Below are positions 1 through 8,726 of a stretch of DNA of 56,522 nucleotides, piece by piece. The stretch comes from Lysobacterales bacterium (GTDB taxonomy: Bacteria > Pseudomonadota > Gammaproteobacteria > Xanthomonadales > SZUA-36). The translations under genes and the position numbers were made by a program. The stretch is taken from positions 1 to 56,522 of the forward strand of contig JANQPM010000015.1 of NCBI GenBank assembly GCA_028289465.1, in the 5' to 3' direction. The stretch's first letter is position 1, and every line of letters begins with the position of its first letter. Under the pieces are notes generated by a model, which made no database searches, had not been told where the DNA came from, and worked only from the letters and a program-made list of their open reading frames with translations.

Positions 1-21
1 CAGCGTGCAACTAACGCGCGA

Positions 22-57
22 CCCCTCTGGTGCCGCTCGCCCCTCTGGTCTCGCTCG
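22..57. repeat. Two-copy 18-bp tandem repeat
   Basis: Two adjacent 18-base units (22-39 and 40-57), beginning CCCCTCTGGT and ending CGCTCG, differ at only two positions. They sit in the non-coding stretch at the left edge, downstream of the LysR gene. No function is visible. Confidence 0.6.
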
Positions 58-125
58 CATTGCTCGCTCACCCCACCGGGAGAGCAAGCCAGGGGAAGCT
101 TGGCGGTTTGCGCAACGCGCAAGAA

Positions 126-208
126 GCCGTGCTTCACGGCACCCGCTCCGGCGGGTCGCCTGTGGCTCCTACTGTCTGCGGAAACCCAGTCTTCGCGCCG
201 AAAGGCGC
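126..208. repeat. Cluster of three hairpins, dispersed REP-like element
   Basis: Three perfect short inverted repeats lie in a row: 126-131 with 135-140, 141-146 with 151-156, and 195-199 with 204-208 (GCGCC-GAAA-GGCGC). On the minus strand the last reads GGCAGGAGCGCC followed by TTTCGGCGC. This resembles the 'GTAGGAGCGCC' hairpins dispersed between genes of Pseudomonas and Xanthomonas-like genomes (established knowledge). Here they follow the 3' end of the LysR gene and could shape its transcript end. Bases 1-294 hold no convincing gene. Confidence 0.55.
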
Positions 209-294
209 TCCTGCCTATAATCATGGCTTCCCAGAACACCGCTGGCTGCCGATAGGCGGCGAAAAAGGCAGGTGCGAAATACCAGGCCTCAGGT

Positions 295-1194
295 CTAGGT
301 GGCCCGCTCTTTCAGAAAATTCCAGACTTTTTGCACAATCGGGCGGGTGTTGGATACCGAACGGAACGCAACCACCGTCATTGGCTCGGTCCACTCCTCG
401 GAGCATTGCACCAGGCTGCTGCTTAGCGGATTGCCTTTGATAATGCTGTCCGGCAGCCAGGCCATCCCCAGGCCGTGCTGCGCGGCCACGAACAGGCTTT
501 CGGCCAGCGAAGCCCGGTAAACCGCCCGCAGACGGTCCCGGAAAGGCGCCTTGTCGGTAATCGACTCGACGACCCGGGACATATAGGCAGTGCCGGAATA
601 TTGCAGATACTGAATCTTTTCCTGGCATCCGTCGCCCAGGTCCACCGGCGGCTCTTTCCGGTGCTGGTACGGCCGCATATGATCGGTGCCGAGCTTCATT
701 CTCAGCAGCCGCGCATCGTTCGGATTCACTGAATCGGCCGAGGAGCTGTAGCACAGAAACAGATCGCTGATACCGCTGGCCAGGCTCTCGAAATACTCCT
801 CGACAGTCCGGGTTTCGGCGACCACCGAAGCTTGAAAGTCGGCGATATCGCCGCTCAGGCGTTTCACCAGCCGCGGTACGTAAAACAACGCCAGCGTATG
901 CAGCGACGCGATAGTAATGCTGTTTTCGGCGCGGCGCTCGAACTCCCGGGCAACCGAGCGCGCTTCATAGGTCTGCTGGACGATGCCGCGGGCGATCTGG
1001 CAAAACTCCTCGCCAGCCGGGGTCAGGCTGATCGGATGCCGCGAGCGATCGAGCAGTTCCACCCCGGCCCAGAACTCCAGCGCCTTGATGCGCCGGCTCA
1101 GCGCCGATTGGGTAATATGGCGTTCTTCAGCCGCGCGGGCGAAATGGCCTTCGCTCGCTACGCTTAACAGGTCTTCTAACCATTTCAATTCCAA
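295..1194 (-). CDS. LysR-family transcriptional regulator
   Basis: 299 aa, the usual LysR length. Residues 1-60 form the winged helix-turn-helix, with the family's 'FARAAEERHITQSALSRRI' pattern followed by 'LTPAGEEF'. The remainder is a periplasmic-binding-protein-like effector domain. It is transcribed divergently from the TonB receptor gene, with about 200 bp between the two starts. This is the classical arrangement in which a LysR protein controls the adjacent transporter as well as itself. The inducer cannot be read from sequence. A peptide or metal-related signal would fit the neighbours, but that is inference. Confidence 0.9.
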   Translation of the reverse strand: MELKWLEDLLSVASEGHFARAAEERHITQSALSRRIKALEFWAGVELLDRSRHPISLTPAGEEFCQIARGIVQQTYEARSVAREFERRAENSITIASLHTLALFYVPRLVKRLSGDIADFQASVVAETRTVEEYFESLASGISDLFLCYSSSADSVNPNDARLLRMKLGTDHMRPYQHRKEPPVDLGDGCQEKIQYLQYSGTAYMSRVVESITDKAPFRDRLRAVYRASLAESLFVAAQHGLGMAWLPDSIIKGNPLSSSLVQCSEEWTEPMTVVAFRSVSNTRPIVQKVWNFLKERAT

Positions 1195-1395
1195 CGATAG
1201 TCACGCTTCGCGCTGGCGATTCCGGGTGTTGCGATTTCTGCATCAAGTCTCCCAAAATCAGAATTACTTGTCCAGCACACAAACACTACACTTGCAAGGG
1301 AGTTCATATACTCAAAAGCAAGCTGAATCGACTATTAAGACTATTAAAACGACTGCCTACTACACTTGACTGACTACTACCGCAGAGAGACAAGT

Positions 1396-4374
1396 ATGAG
1401 CACCTACAAAATTAAACCCCTAACCGTAATGTGTATTGCCGCCCTGGCCGGGATGAGCATCGGAAATGCTCTCGCCCAGGAACAACCCGCGACCAACAAC
1501 GAAGGGCAGGAGAATGCCAATCTGGATAACCTTGTGGTGACCGGATCGCGTATCAAGCGTTCGAATGCCACCACCGCGATACCGGTACAGATTTTAAACC
1601 AGGAGGATATTGCCGAAATCGGCTCGGTGGACGTCGGCGAAATACTGACCGAAATCCCGGGCGTGGACTACAGCCTATCGCCCGAAAATACTGCGCTGAG
1701 CACCCAGAATTCTGCATTAAGCACCGTAAATCTGAGGCGGCTCGGCGGCAACCGTACACTGACCCTGATCGATGGCCGCCGTGCGGTCTCGAACTCCGGC
1801 AATGGCGAGCGGGTAAGCCTGCAGACCATTCCGGCCGGCTTTGTCAGCTCCGTTGAAGTCACCACCGGCGGCGCATCGGCCATTTATGGGTCCGACGCGA
1901 TTGCCGGCGTTGCGAACATCATCCTGCGCGATGATTTCGAAGGCTTCGAGATCAACGCCCGGCGCAGCGACGCGCAGGCCAGCGGCGAGGAAGAAAACAC
2001 CGTCGATATCACTTTCGGCAGTGCGTTCGCGAATGGCCGCGGCCATACCATGATCGGCCTGTCCTATGACGACGAGACCGCGATCTTCGCCGACAGCACG
2101 CGGCCGGAATCCATTGCCAATGTCGAATGGAACAGACCCAACCGGTCCCGCCTGTCCGGAGAGGAAGACAATCCGGCCGCATTCGGCAGCGAAATCGGCT
2201 TCGGAGACTGCGATAACTCCGGCCGCTTCTGCATCAACCCCTCCGGCAGCAGCAATCTGCCCGGCGGCTTATTCGAAGGCGACGATGCCTGGAACATCGG
2301 CGGCGTCTGGTTCAATGACCGGTCGCTGCTACCCAATGACGGGCGACTGGGTTCGTTCGCCTTCGAGACGGACGTCGATGGCTTCAACTTCCGCCCCGGA
2401 CGCACGCTTTCGCCATCGGTAGAAACATTGGCTCTGGGCTGGAAAACCGATTTCTCGATCAATTCGCAGTTGGATGCCTTCGTCGATATCAACTACTCGG
2501 AAGTCGAATCGCTGTCACGCAACGCCGCGCTGAACGTCAACAGCGGCACGGATATTGGCTTTAACAATGCGTTCGGCGATGTCGGGACCATTTCCTCCAG
2601 TCATCCGTTTATTCCGGCGGAAGTCGAAGAAACACGCTCCGGTTCGGTAAGCTGGCGGCGCCGTTTCGTCGAGGTAGGTACCCGCGATCGCGACAACAAC
2701 CGCAAAACGCTGCGCACCGCGTTCGGTGTCGAAGGCATTGCCCGGAATAACTGGGAATGGACGGTTTTCGGTACCTACGGAAACTTCGATCAGGACCAGC
2801 GCTACATCAATGAACTGGACTATATGAACATCCGCCATGCGCTGGATATCGAAGCGGACGGCAACGGCGGCTTTCAATGCGTCGACGCCAACGCGCGGGC
2901 GGCAGGCTGCGTTCCGCTGAATATCTTCGGCGAGGGCGCGATCAGCCAGGCCGCCGCGGACTACGTCCGCTACAACGGCGTCCTGTTCCAGGAGCGCGAT
3001 CAGAAGACACTGAACGGATCAGTCACCGGCGAGCTGCTTCAGATGCCAAGTGGTCCGCTGCAATCGGCTTTCGGTTTCGAATATCGCAAGGAAGAGCAGG
3101 AAACTATCGGCGACCCGGACAACGAGTTCGAGCTCACCTCGGTTACCCCGATTCCGGACATTGTCGCCGATTTCGATGTCACCGAGGTCTTCGCCGAGTT
3201 CGATATTCCGCTGAGCAGCAATGCCTATCTGCAACTGGCTGCACGGGCCGCGGATTATTCCACCGTCGGCAGCGTGCTCAGCTACAACGTCGGCGGCAGC
3301 TGGCAGCCGAATCCGTCTGTGCGTTTCCGCGCGCAGTATTCGCGTTCCCAGCGGGCACCGACCTTGACCGAGTTCTTCTCGCCGCCGCGCGGTGACTTCG
3401 ATTCCCTGCGCGACCCCTGTGACGGCCTGAATCCGGACGGCAGCGGTATCACGCCAGCGCCCGGCAGCACGGCCGACCCGGCGGTGATCTCGGCCAACTG
3501 CCTGAGCCAGCCGGCCATCCAGGCGTTCTTCGCGAACCCGGATAACGCCGGCCTGGCATTTGAATTCGACGGCAGCGTCAGCGGACCCAACGCCGGCAAC
3601 GATCAGTTGTTCGAAGAAACCGCCGATACCTACACCATCGGTGCGGTCATCACACCGACAGCGGTCCCCGACCTGGTCTTCATCATCGACTACTACAACA
3701 TTACCGTCGAAGACGCGATCGGCTCGATCTCCACTCAGTTGACCGCGGACCTGTGCTACTCCAGCGCAGATTTCCCGAACAACCGCTTCTGTAACGTGAT
3801 TTCGCGCGATCTCAGCACCGGTTTCGTGAACCAGGTGATCAACCGGCAGGAAAACCTGAACGAACTCGTCGTCGAGGGTATCGACGTCACGGTTGATTAT
3901 GAATGGGAATTTTCGAAACTCCCGGGACGCTTTGCGTTCAACGTGATCTATAACCGTGCGCTGGCGGACGATTTCGAGTTCCTCGGTATCAACGGCCCGG
4001 AAACGCTGGACTTTATCGGCGAAATCAGCAGCCCGGAAGACGAATTCCGGTCCCGGCTGCGCTGGACCCACAACGGCTGGAGCGCAAGCTGGACGGCACG
4101 TCACCGCGGCGGCGGTGTCGACGACTTGAGGGTAGCTTCATCCGACAATGAATTCTTCAGCGTCGGCAGCCAGACCTACCACAATCTGTATCTGCGCTAC
4201 GAGTTCCGCAATGAGCCGAATATGCGCGTATACGCCGGTATCAACAATATCTTTGACGATCTCGGCCCGATGATTCCGACCGGTCTGGATCACGGTAATA
4301 CGCGAAATATCGTTTCCCGTCTTAACGATGTGGAGGGCCGGGAGTTTTATGCCGGCTTGCGGTTACGTTGGTAA
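1396..4374 (+). CDS. TonB-dependent outer-membrane receptor
   Basis: 992 aa. I use the ATG at 1396, preceded by a GAGAG ribosome-binding site, rather than the upstream TTG at 1366, because it places the signal peptide (ending ALAQ) at the N-terminus. After a short linker, 'NLVVTGSRIKR' marks the start of the plug domain (about residues 45-190, with 'TGGASAIYGSDAIAGVANI' typical of the plug). A 22-strand barrel follows and ends in the aromatic 'AGLRLRW' that the BAM machinery recognises. It imports a ligand using TonB-ExbBD energy. Pairing with the exported peptidase downstream suggests uptake of peptides or peptide-like compounds (inference). It is separated from that gene by a strong terminator. 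Confidence 0.93.
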   Translation: MSTYKIKPLTVMCIAALAGMSIGNALAQEQPATNNEGQENANLDNLVVTGSRIKRSNATTAIPVQILNQEDIAEIGSVDVGEILTEIPGVDYSLSPENTALSTQNSALSTVNLRRLGGNRTLTLIDGRRAVSNSGNGERVSLQTIPAGFVSSVEVTTGGASAIYGSDAIAGVANIILRDDFEGFEINARRSDAQASGEEENTVDITFGSAFANGRGHTMIGLSYDDETAIFADSTRPESIANVEWNRPNRSRLSGEEDNPAAFGSEIGFGDCDNSGRFCINPSGSSNLPGGLFEGDDAWNIGGVWFNDRSLLPNDGRLGSFAFETDVDGFNFRPGRTLSPSVETLALGWKTDFSINSQLDAFVDINYSEVESLSRNAALNVNSGTDIGFNNAFGDVGTISSSHPFIPAEVEETRSGSVSWRRRFVEVGTRDRDNNRKTLRTAFGVEGIARNNWEWTVFGTYGNFDQDQRYINELDYMNIRHALDIEADGNGGFQCVDANARAAGCVPLNIFGEGAISQAAADYVRYNGVLFQERDQKTLNGSVTGELLQMPSGPLQSAFGFEYRKEEQETIGDPDNEFELTSVTPIPDIVADFDVTEVFAEFDIPLSSNAYLQLAARAADYSTVGSVLSYNVGGSWQPNPSVRFRAQYSRSQRAPTLTEFFSPPRGDFDSLRDPCDGLNPDGSGITPAPGSTADPAVISANCLSQPAIQAFFANPDNAGLAFEFDGSVSGPNAGNDQLFEETADTYTIGAVITPTAVPDLVFIIDYYNITVEDAIGSISTQLTADLCYSSADFPNNRFCNVISRDLSTGFVNQVINRQENLNELVVEGIDVTVDYEWEFSKLPGRFAFNVIYNRALADDFEFLGINGPETLDFIGEISSPEDEFRSRLRWTHNGWSASWTARHRGGGVDDLRVASSDNEFFSVGSQTYHNLYLRYEFRNEPNMRVYAGINNIFDDLGPMIPTGLDHGNTRNIVSRLNDVEGREFYAGLRLRW

Positions 4375-4396
4375 TTCCCTCTTAATGCCGACAAAC

Positions 4397-4427
4397 GGGG
4401 CAGGAATTTTCCTGCCCCCCTTTTTTT
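4397..4427 (+). terminator. Rho-independent terminator after the TonB receptor gene
   Basis: A 10-base arm GGGGCAGGAA (4397-4406) pairs perfectly with TTCCTGCCCC (4409-4418), followed by CC and a run of seven T (4421-4427). It lies 23 bases after the receptor stop and 22 before the peptidase ATG. Despite the same orientation, the peptidase is therefore either read through at a reduced level or has its own promoter. Confidence 0.9.
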
Positions 4428-4448
4428 AGCTGAACTGAAAACACCCAA

Positions 4449-6395
4449 ATGAGCAAAAAGCGACATTGTCTTGCCCTGCTATTCGCCCTCTGCCTGACCT
4501 CGGCTGGTGCCCAGGAGCGCCAGCAGATCGGCGACAACATCGTGATGGACAACCTGCCGCAGACGGTCCATTACCTCGGCGAAACGGTATCCCGGCATAT
4601 GCGTACCGCCAACAGCTACAGCGTACGCGGCTGGACCCACGACGGTGATGCACTGCTGTTTTCCTACCGGGGTAATCTGTACCAATCGAAAGGGCCGAAG
4701 AGCAAGTACACCGAACTGATGAACTTCGAGGACATCAGCATTAACAGCGCGTTGAAAGCCGAAGTCTGCGGTACCGAGGGCTATGTGTTTCTGGATGACG
4801 AAGACGGTGACGAATATGCTTCGGTATATGTCGCCGCCAGCAAAGCGGTTCAACCGGACAAGATTTCGACCGGCAGCGCCCGCAATATCTCGCTGAGGGT
4901 TTCCAACCAGCAGCGCCTGGTGTCCTATGCCAGCGCTGAAAAAGGTACCGGCGTCTGGCGGCTGTATGTACAGCCGGCCTGTCGCGGCAGCCAGCCGCAA
5001 CAGCTCTATTCCGGTGCTTCCCCGACTTATCCGAAGGATTTTCATCCGAACGACGGCCACCTGCTATCCACCGCGCCAACGGCCGATGACTTCAAGCTTT
5101 CCGAATGGGATCTGGAGACCGGTTCGGAACGGGTACTGGTGACCGCCGATGAAAAGATTTCGCAGGCTGTCTACTCGGCCGACGGCCGCTACGTGTTTTA
5201 CACCACCAATGCGCTATCGGAATTTATCGAACTCTACCGCCTGGACAGAAGCACCGGCGAGAGTATATCCGTGTTGGCGGATATCGGACTGGACATCCAA
5301 GCCATCGCGCTGTCGACCGACCGGCAAAAGATGGCAGTACGCCTGAACCGGGCCGGTTTTTCTACTATTTTGGTGATCGACAGCGTTAACCTGAAACTAC
5401 TGGTCCCGCCGCCGAAACGCTCGCCGGGCGTGGTTTCGGCCATGTACTTTTCCCCGGACGGCGACCGGCTCGCGATCCGTTTGTCGCAACCGACCGTACC
5501 AAGCCGGTCCGGGCTTTATGATTATCGAAAAGGCCACTTTGAACCGTGGACCGGCGGCTTCGTACCCGGCCAGGAAGTCATCGACCTGGTCCCGGAAGCC
5601 ACGACTTATTCAAGCTTCGATAAGGATCAGAACGGCAAGCAGCGGCAAATACCGGTGTTGGTCTACCGCCCGTCCAATGCGTCGCCCGAACGGCCGGTCG
5701 CCGTTGCAATACTGCCGCATGGCGGGCCCGAATCCCAGTCGCAGCCCAGCTTCAACCGTTTATACCACTACTATGTCACCGAACTGGGCATCGCCGTGAT
5801 CCGGCCGAATATCCGCGGCTCTACCGGCTACGGCAAGACTTTCGAACTGCTCGACGAAGCCGTTAAGCGGGAAGATGCGGTCCGGGACATCGGCGCACTG
5901 CTGGACTGGATCGACGAGCAGCCCGAACTCGACAGCTCGCGGGTCGCGATCGCCGGCGGCTCATACGGCGGCTATGTCGTACTGGCATCGCTGGCCGCCT
6001 ATCCGGAGCGCTTTCGCGGCGGCATTTCCCGTTTCGGCATCACCGATTTCGCAACCTTTCTCAAAAATACCGAACCCTACCGGGTCGATAACCGGCGGCG
6101 GGAATACGGCGACGAGCGAGACCCTGAAATCGCCCGCTTTTTCGAGCGGATATCGCCAATGCGCAACGCTGACAAAATCAAGGGTCCGGTATTGATTATT
6201 CAGGGCGGCAACGACCCGCGGGTGCCGCAGCAGCAGGCCGAAGATATGATCGTTGCAATGCGCGCCGGTGGCGCCGAGGTTTCTTATCTGCTGGCCAAGG
6301 ACGAAGGCCACGGCTTCAAGAAGAGCCGCAACAAACGCTTTAACGACGGCGCCCAGGTCGCTTTCCTGCGCCGCGTTTTGCAGTTAGATGACTAA
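4449..6395 (+). CDS. Exported S9-family prolyl oligopeptidase-like peptidase
   Basis: 648 aa with an N-terminal signal peptide ending at about residue 21 (AGAQ). Residues about 40-390 have the repeated blades expected of a beta-propeller ('YSADGRYVFY', 'FSPDGDRLAI'). The C-terminal alpha/beta hydrolase domain carries the nucleophile elbow GGSYGGY, an Asp in 'GGNDPRVP' and the His in 'DEGHGF', so the catalytic triad looks complete. The oxyanion region 'LPHGGPES' is also present. It probably cleaves peptides in the periplasm and works with the TonB receptor upstream. It ends 28 bases from the convergent gene on the other strand. Confidence 0.9.
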   Translation: MSKKRHCLALLFALCLTSAGAQERQQIGDNIVMDNLPQTVHYLGETVSRHMRTANSYSVRGWTHDGDALLFSYRGNLYQSKGPKSKYTELMNFEDISINSALKAEVCGTEGYVFLDDEDGDEYASVYVAASKAVQPDKISTGSARNISLRVSNQQRLVSYASAEKGTGVWRLYVQPACRGSQPQQLYSGASPTYPKDFHPNDGHLLSTAPTADDFKLSEWDLETGSERVLVTADEKISQAVYSADGRYVFYTTNALSEFIELYRLDRSTGESISVLADIGLDIQAIALSTDRQKMAVRLNRAGFSTILVIDSVNLKLLVPPPKRSPGVVSAMYFSPDGDRLAIRLSQPTVPSRSGLYDYRKGHFEPWTGGFVPGQEVIDLVPEATTYSSFDKDQNGKQRQIPVLVYRPSNASPERPVAVAILPHGGPESQSQPSFNRLYHYYVTELGIAVIRPNIRGSTGYGKTFELLDEAVKREDAVRDIGALLDWIDEQPELDSSRVAIAGGSYGGYVVLASLAAYPERFRGGISRFGITDFATFLKNTEPYRVDNRRREYGDERDPEIARFFERISPMRNADKIKGPVLIIQGGNDPRVPQQQAEDMIVAMRAGGAEVSYLLAKDEGHGFKKSRNKRFNDGAQVAFLRRVLQLDD

Positions 6396-6423
6396 CTGGC
6401 AGCGCCGTGCACCAGTCATAGCG

Positions 6424-7473
6424 CTAGCATAGCTGGTCAAGCGGGCCTGACCGATTATCATTACGAAAAACCAGATCGGCCACTACGCCAAAATGGTCAC
6501 TGGTGTGGATTCCGTTTAGCGCCCGATTCATCGCGAGCTGATGGCTGTCGGCCTGCACTCTCCCTCGGAACAGAATGTAGTCAATTCTGCGGGCCTGCCG
6601 GTTAAAATCTTCAAACATCCTGAAATACAGATACTTCTTGCTGCTGCGCCGGCATGGAATGTACTGCCCGCCGTAGTAGTTGGCCTGGTTCGTATTCGCC
6701 TGCGGATTCCACGACAAACACTTCTCCCCGTGATGGGGGGCTGCATCGTAACTGTCCTTAAAACCGCCGTTGTCTCTGAGATAGGCAACTTCCGGCTTGT
6801 CGGGTCCGGCGTTAAAATCCCCAACCAGCAAACAAGGATCGGAACCGGCGACCTGGTCGATAAAATCCAGGCTGTTACGGGCCTGGCGCATCCGTTCATC
6901 CGCACCTTCGCGGATTTCCCTGACCGCATACGCAATCTGCTCCGGCGTTGCAGAAAAGGTATCCGCAAAGCGATCTATCGCATTCAGGTAATTCAGATAC
7001 GGCGACGAACGCCAATGCGTTGCAAAGACAAATACCGGCCCCGGAATATCGGGATGGCCGTCGATGCGGCCGCAAATGATCTGACTGGCATCCACCCAGT
7101 TGAACGAAAACCACCGGCCACAGTAGCCGCCGCTTAGCCGCCGACGGCCGATATAGCGCAGGCGCAGGCCCCGCCGGGCCAGTATCGCATCGCCTTGTCG
7201 CAGGTTCATCGGCAGGATGACCGGATCCAAGCCGATACCCGACAAGCCAACCCGGGCCACCCAGTCCATATCCAGGTCGCGGCCGAGCCGCCTGGCGAAT
7301 GCCGGCAGTTTATTGGCTTCCTGAACGACCAGAATATCCGGATCCAGCTCAGCGGCCTGAGAAGTCAGCACCCGGTACCGGGCAGCCCGGTTGCCGGCCG
7401 GCTCACAGCGTCCGGCGTTGACGATACCCTGATAATTCAGACCGGCCCAGGCATTGATATTCAGAACACGCAA
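6424..7473 (-). CDS. Endonuclease/exonuclease/phosphatase (EEP) family phosphodiesterase
   Basis: 349 aa. The DNase-I-like fold is indicated by the first strand 'VLNINAW', the metal-binding Glu in 'VVQEANK', 'FATHWRS', 'LVGDFNAGPD' and the terminal 'TSDHFGVVADL'. All expected catalytic positions (Asn, Glu, Asp, Asn, Asp-His) are present. The start is a TTG because the first beta-strand begins immediately; no strong ribosome-binding site is visible. The family includes nucleases, sphingomyelinases and inositol-phosphate phosphatases. As last gene of a lipid-oriented operon, a phosphodiesterase acting on a phospholipid-like intermediate is more attractive than a nuclease, but this is inference. 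Confidence 0.8.
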   Translation of the reverse strand: MRVLNINAWAGLNYQGIVNAGRCEPAGNRAARYRVLTSQAAELDPDILVVQEANKLPAFARRLGRDLDMDWVARVGLSGIGLDPVILPMNLRQGDAILARRGLRLRYIGRRRLSGGYCGRWFSFNWVDASQIICGRIDGHPDIPGPVFVFATHWRSSPYLNYLNAIDRFADTFSATPEQIAYAVREIREGADERMRQARNSLDFIDQVAGSDPCLLVGDFNAGPDKPEVAYLRDNGGFKDSYDAAPHHGEKCLSWNPQANTNQANYYGGQYIPCRRSSKKYLYFRMFEDFNRQARRIDYILFRGRVQADSHQLAMNRALNGIHTSDHFGVVADLVFRNDNRSGPLDQLC

Positions 7474-7503
7474 CAGGAGCCGCCCGGAACGCGTTGCTGC
7501 CGA

Positions 7504-7917
7504 TCACTCAGCCTGTTTTCGGCGTGCAACGATCAATACCCAAAACAGCAACAGCACCGGTAAGTAGGTACTCGGGAAGTCCAGCAGAAAATGTTCGGAA
7601 TGCACATGACCCCGTAAGGTATCAAATACGTGAATCACTGCGTGCAGCAGGAAAAACAGCGTGGTAATCCCGACGACCGGAACGCGAACCGCGGGTGTCC
7701 TGGCCGCCCATATGCAGGCTATCGACCAGGCAAAATAAGCGCTGCCCAGATCTCTGACGAAGTGGACATTGAAATCCCCGAAATCCGGTATTTTTCCCGG
7801 AAATGTCTGGTACCAGTGGTAAGGCGTCAGCAGCATCCAGATCGAGGACGGCAACGCAACCGCTGCGATCAGCAGCAGCACCAGTGCAACCGGATCTTTA
7901 AGCATTTTATAGCTCAT
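7504..7917 (-). CDS. Small membrane protein, four predicted helices
   Basis: 137 aa, mostly hydrophobic, with about four membrane segments and a conserved-looking block 'PDFGDFNVHFVRDLGSAYF' between helices 1 and 2. His residues near helix ends ('HAVIHVFD', 'HVHSEHF') are noticeable. I do not recognise a characterised family. Its ATG overlaps the stop of the CDP-alcohol phosphotransferase gene as ATGA, so the two are translationally coupled and probably act together at the membrane. Confidence 0.75.
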   Translation of the reverse strand: MSYKMLKDPVALVLLLIAAVALPSSIWMLLTPYHWYQTFPGKIPDFGDFNVHFVRDLGSAYFAWSIACIWAARTPAVRVPVVGITTLFFLLHAVIHVFDTLRGHVHSEHFLLDFPSTYLPVLLLFWVLIVARRKQAE

Positions 7918-8693
7918 TCATCTCCCTCCAGCGCTTTCGCCGGACCACCGTGATGAACCTCGTCCCCGTCGCCTAATGAGCCCATCGCAAATCCGATCAC
8001 AGGGTACGAAAGCGCCAATATAAAGAGTATTAATGGATACAGTCTCATGATGCCCAGGCCATAGGTGATCGCATGCAGAACCACCAGTACCGGAAACAGG
8101 CTTCGCAGCGAGGCCGGCAGCGATTTGGGAAGCGGCAAATTAGAGACCATGAAGATTGCGCTGACGACCAGTATCAGCGGCAGGGCCGAAACGACCTGGA
8201 AAGCCCAGTCGTGTTGTTCGGCCGACAATAAAAAAGTGACAACGATAAAGCCGGCGAAAGTGGAACTCAGGCCTTGGAACTTCACCGAGCTTACATCGGA
8301 ACTGGTGACATTGAACCGCGCCAGCCTGACCGCCCCTGCCAGCACATAGGCCAGTGACGCGACGATCAGCATCAACAGGTAAACGCCGCTGCCGAATAAA
8401 TCGGCGTAACGCGAATCGTCGGTGAGAAAAAAGTACACCAGTGCGGCAGGTGCGATGCAAAAAGCGGCAAAATCAGCCAGGCTGTCCAATTGCGCGCCGA
8501 AAGCCGAGCGTGCATTGACCAGCCCGGCTACCGCACCGTCGGCCCGATCGAGGAGCACACACCAGACGATAATCCATGCGGCAAACTGGTGATTTCCGAG
8601 ATGGCCCTGAACAATTGCTGCCCAGGCCATCACGATACTCAGCCCGGTGACGGCATTGGGTAACAGATAACGAACGGGAAACCGGTCAAACAT
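7914..8693 (-). CDS. CDP-alcohol phosphatidyltransferase (phosphatidylserine synthase-like)
   Basis: 259 aa polytopic membrane protein. Residues about 49-74 carry the CDP-alcohol phosphatidyltransferase signature: DRADG, then A, then G-AQLDSLAD, giving the metal-binding Asp set D-x2-D-G-x2-A...G-x3-D-x3-D. The wording 'FGAQLDSLADFAAF' is closest to bacterial PssA of the CDP-alcohol type. The normally conserved Arg directly after the Ala is Gly here, which may change nucleotide or acceptor binding. The family joins CDP-activated lipid to an alcohol such as serine, inositol or glycerol-phosphate. In this operon it could attach a lipid to an unusual hydroxylated amine-derived head group (inference). 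It lies 33 bp downstream of the lipid kinase gene. Confidence 0.87.
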   Translation of the reverse strand: MFDRFPVRYLLPNAVTGLSIVMAWAAIVQGHLGNHQFAAWIIVWCVLLDRADGAVAGLVNARSAFGAQLDSLADFAAFCIAPAALVYFFLTDDSRYADLFGSGVYLLMLIVASLAYVLAGAVRLARFNVTSSDVSSVKFQGLSSTFAGFIVVTFLLSAEQHDWAFQVVSALPLILVVSAIFMVSNLPLPKSLPASLRSLFPVLVVLHAITYGLGIMRLYPLILFILALSYPVIGFAMGSLGDGDEVHHGGPAKALEGDE

Positions 8694-8726
8694 GGCGATA
8701 ATCTTTCACCCCCATACTATTAGTCC

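Noticed and set aside
3019..4104. 361-aa open frame antisense to the TonB receptor gene
   Set aside because: Lies wholly inside the receptor gene on the opposite strand, with no ribosome-binding site and Arg/Val/Asp-rich shadow composition.
4426..4653. 75-aa Cys-rich open frame on the minus strand at the peptidase start
   Set aside because: Overlaps a terminator and the signal-peptide region of the peptidase gene; Cys/Arg richness comes from the antisense frame of Ala codons.
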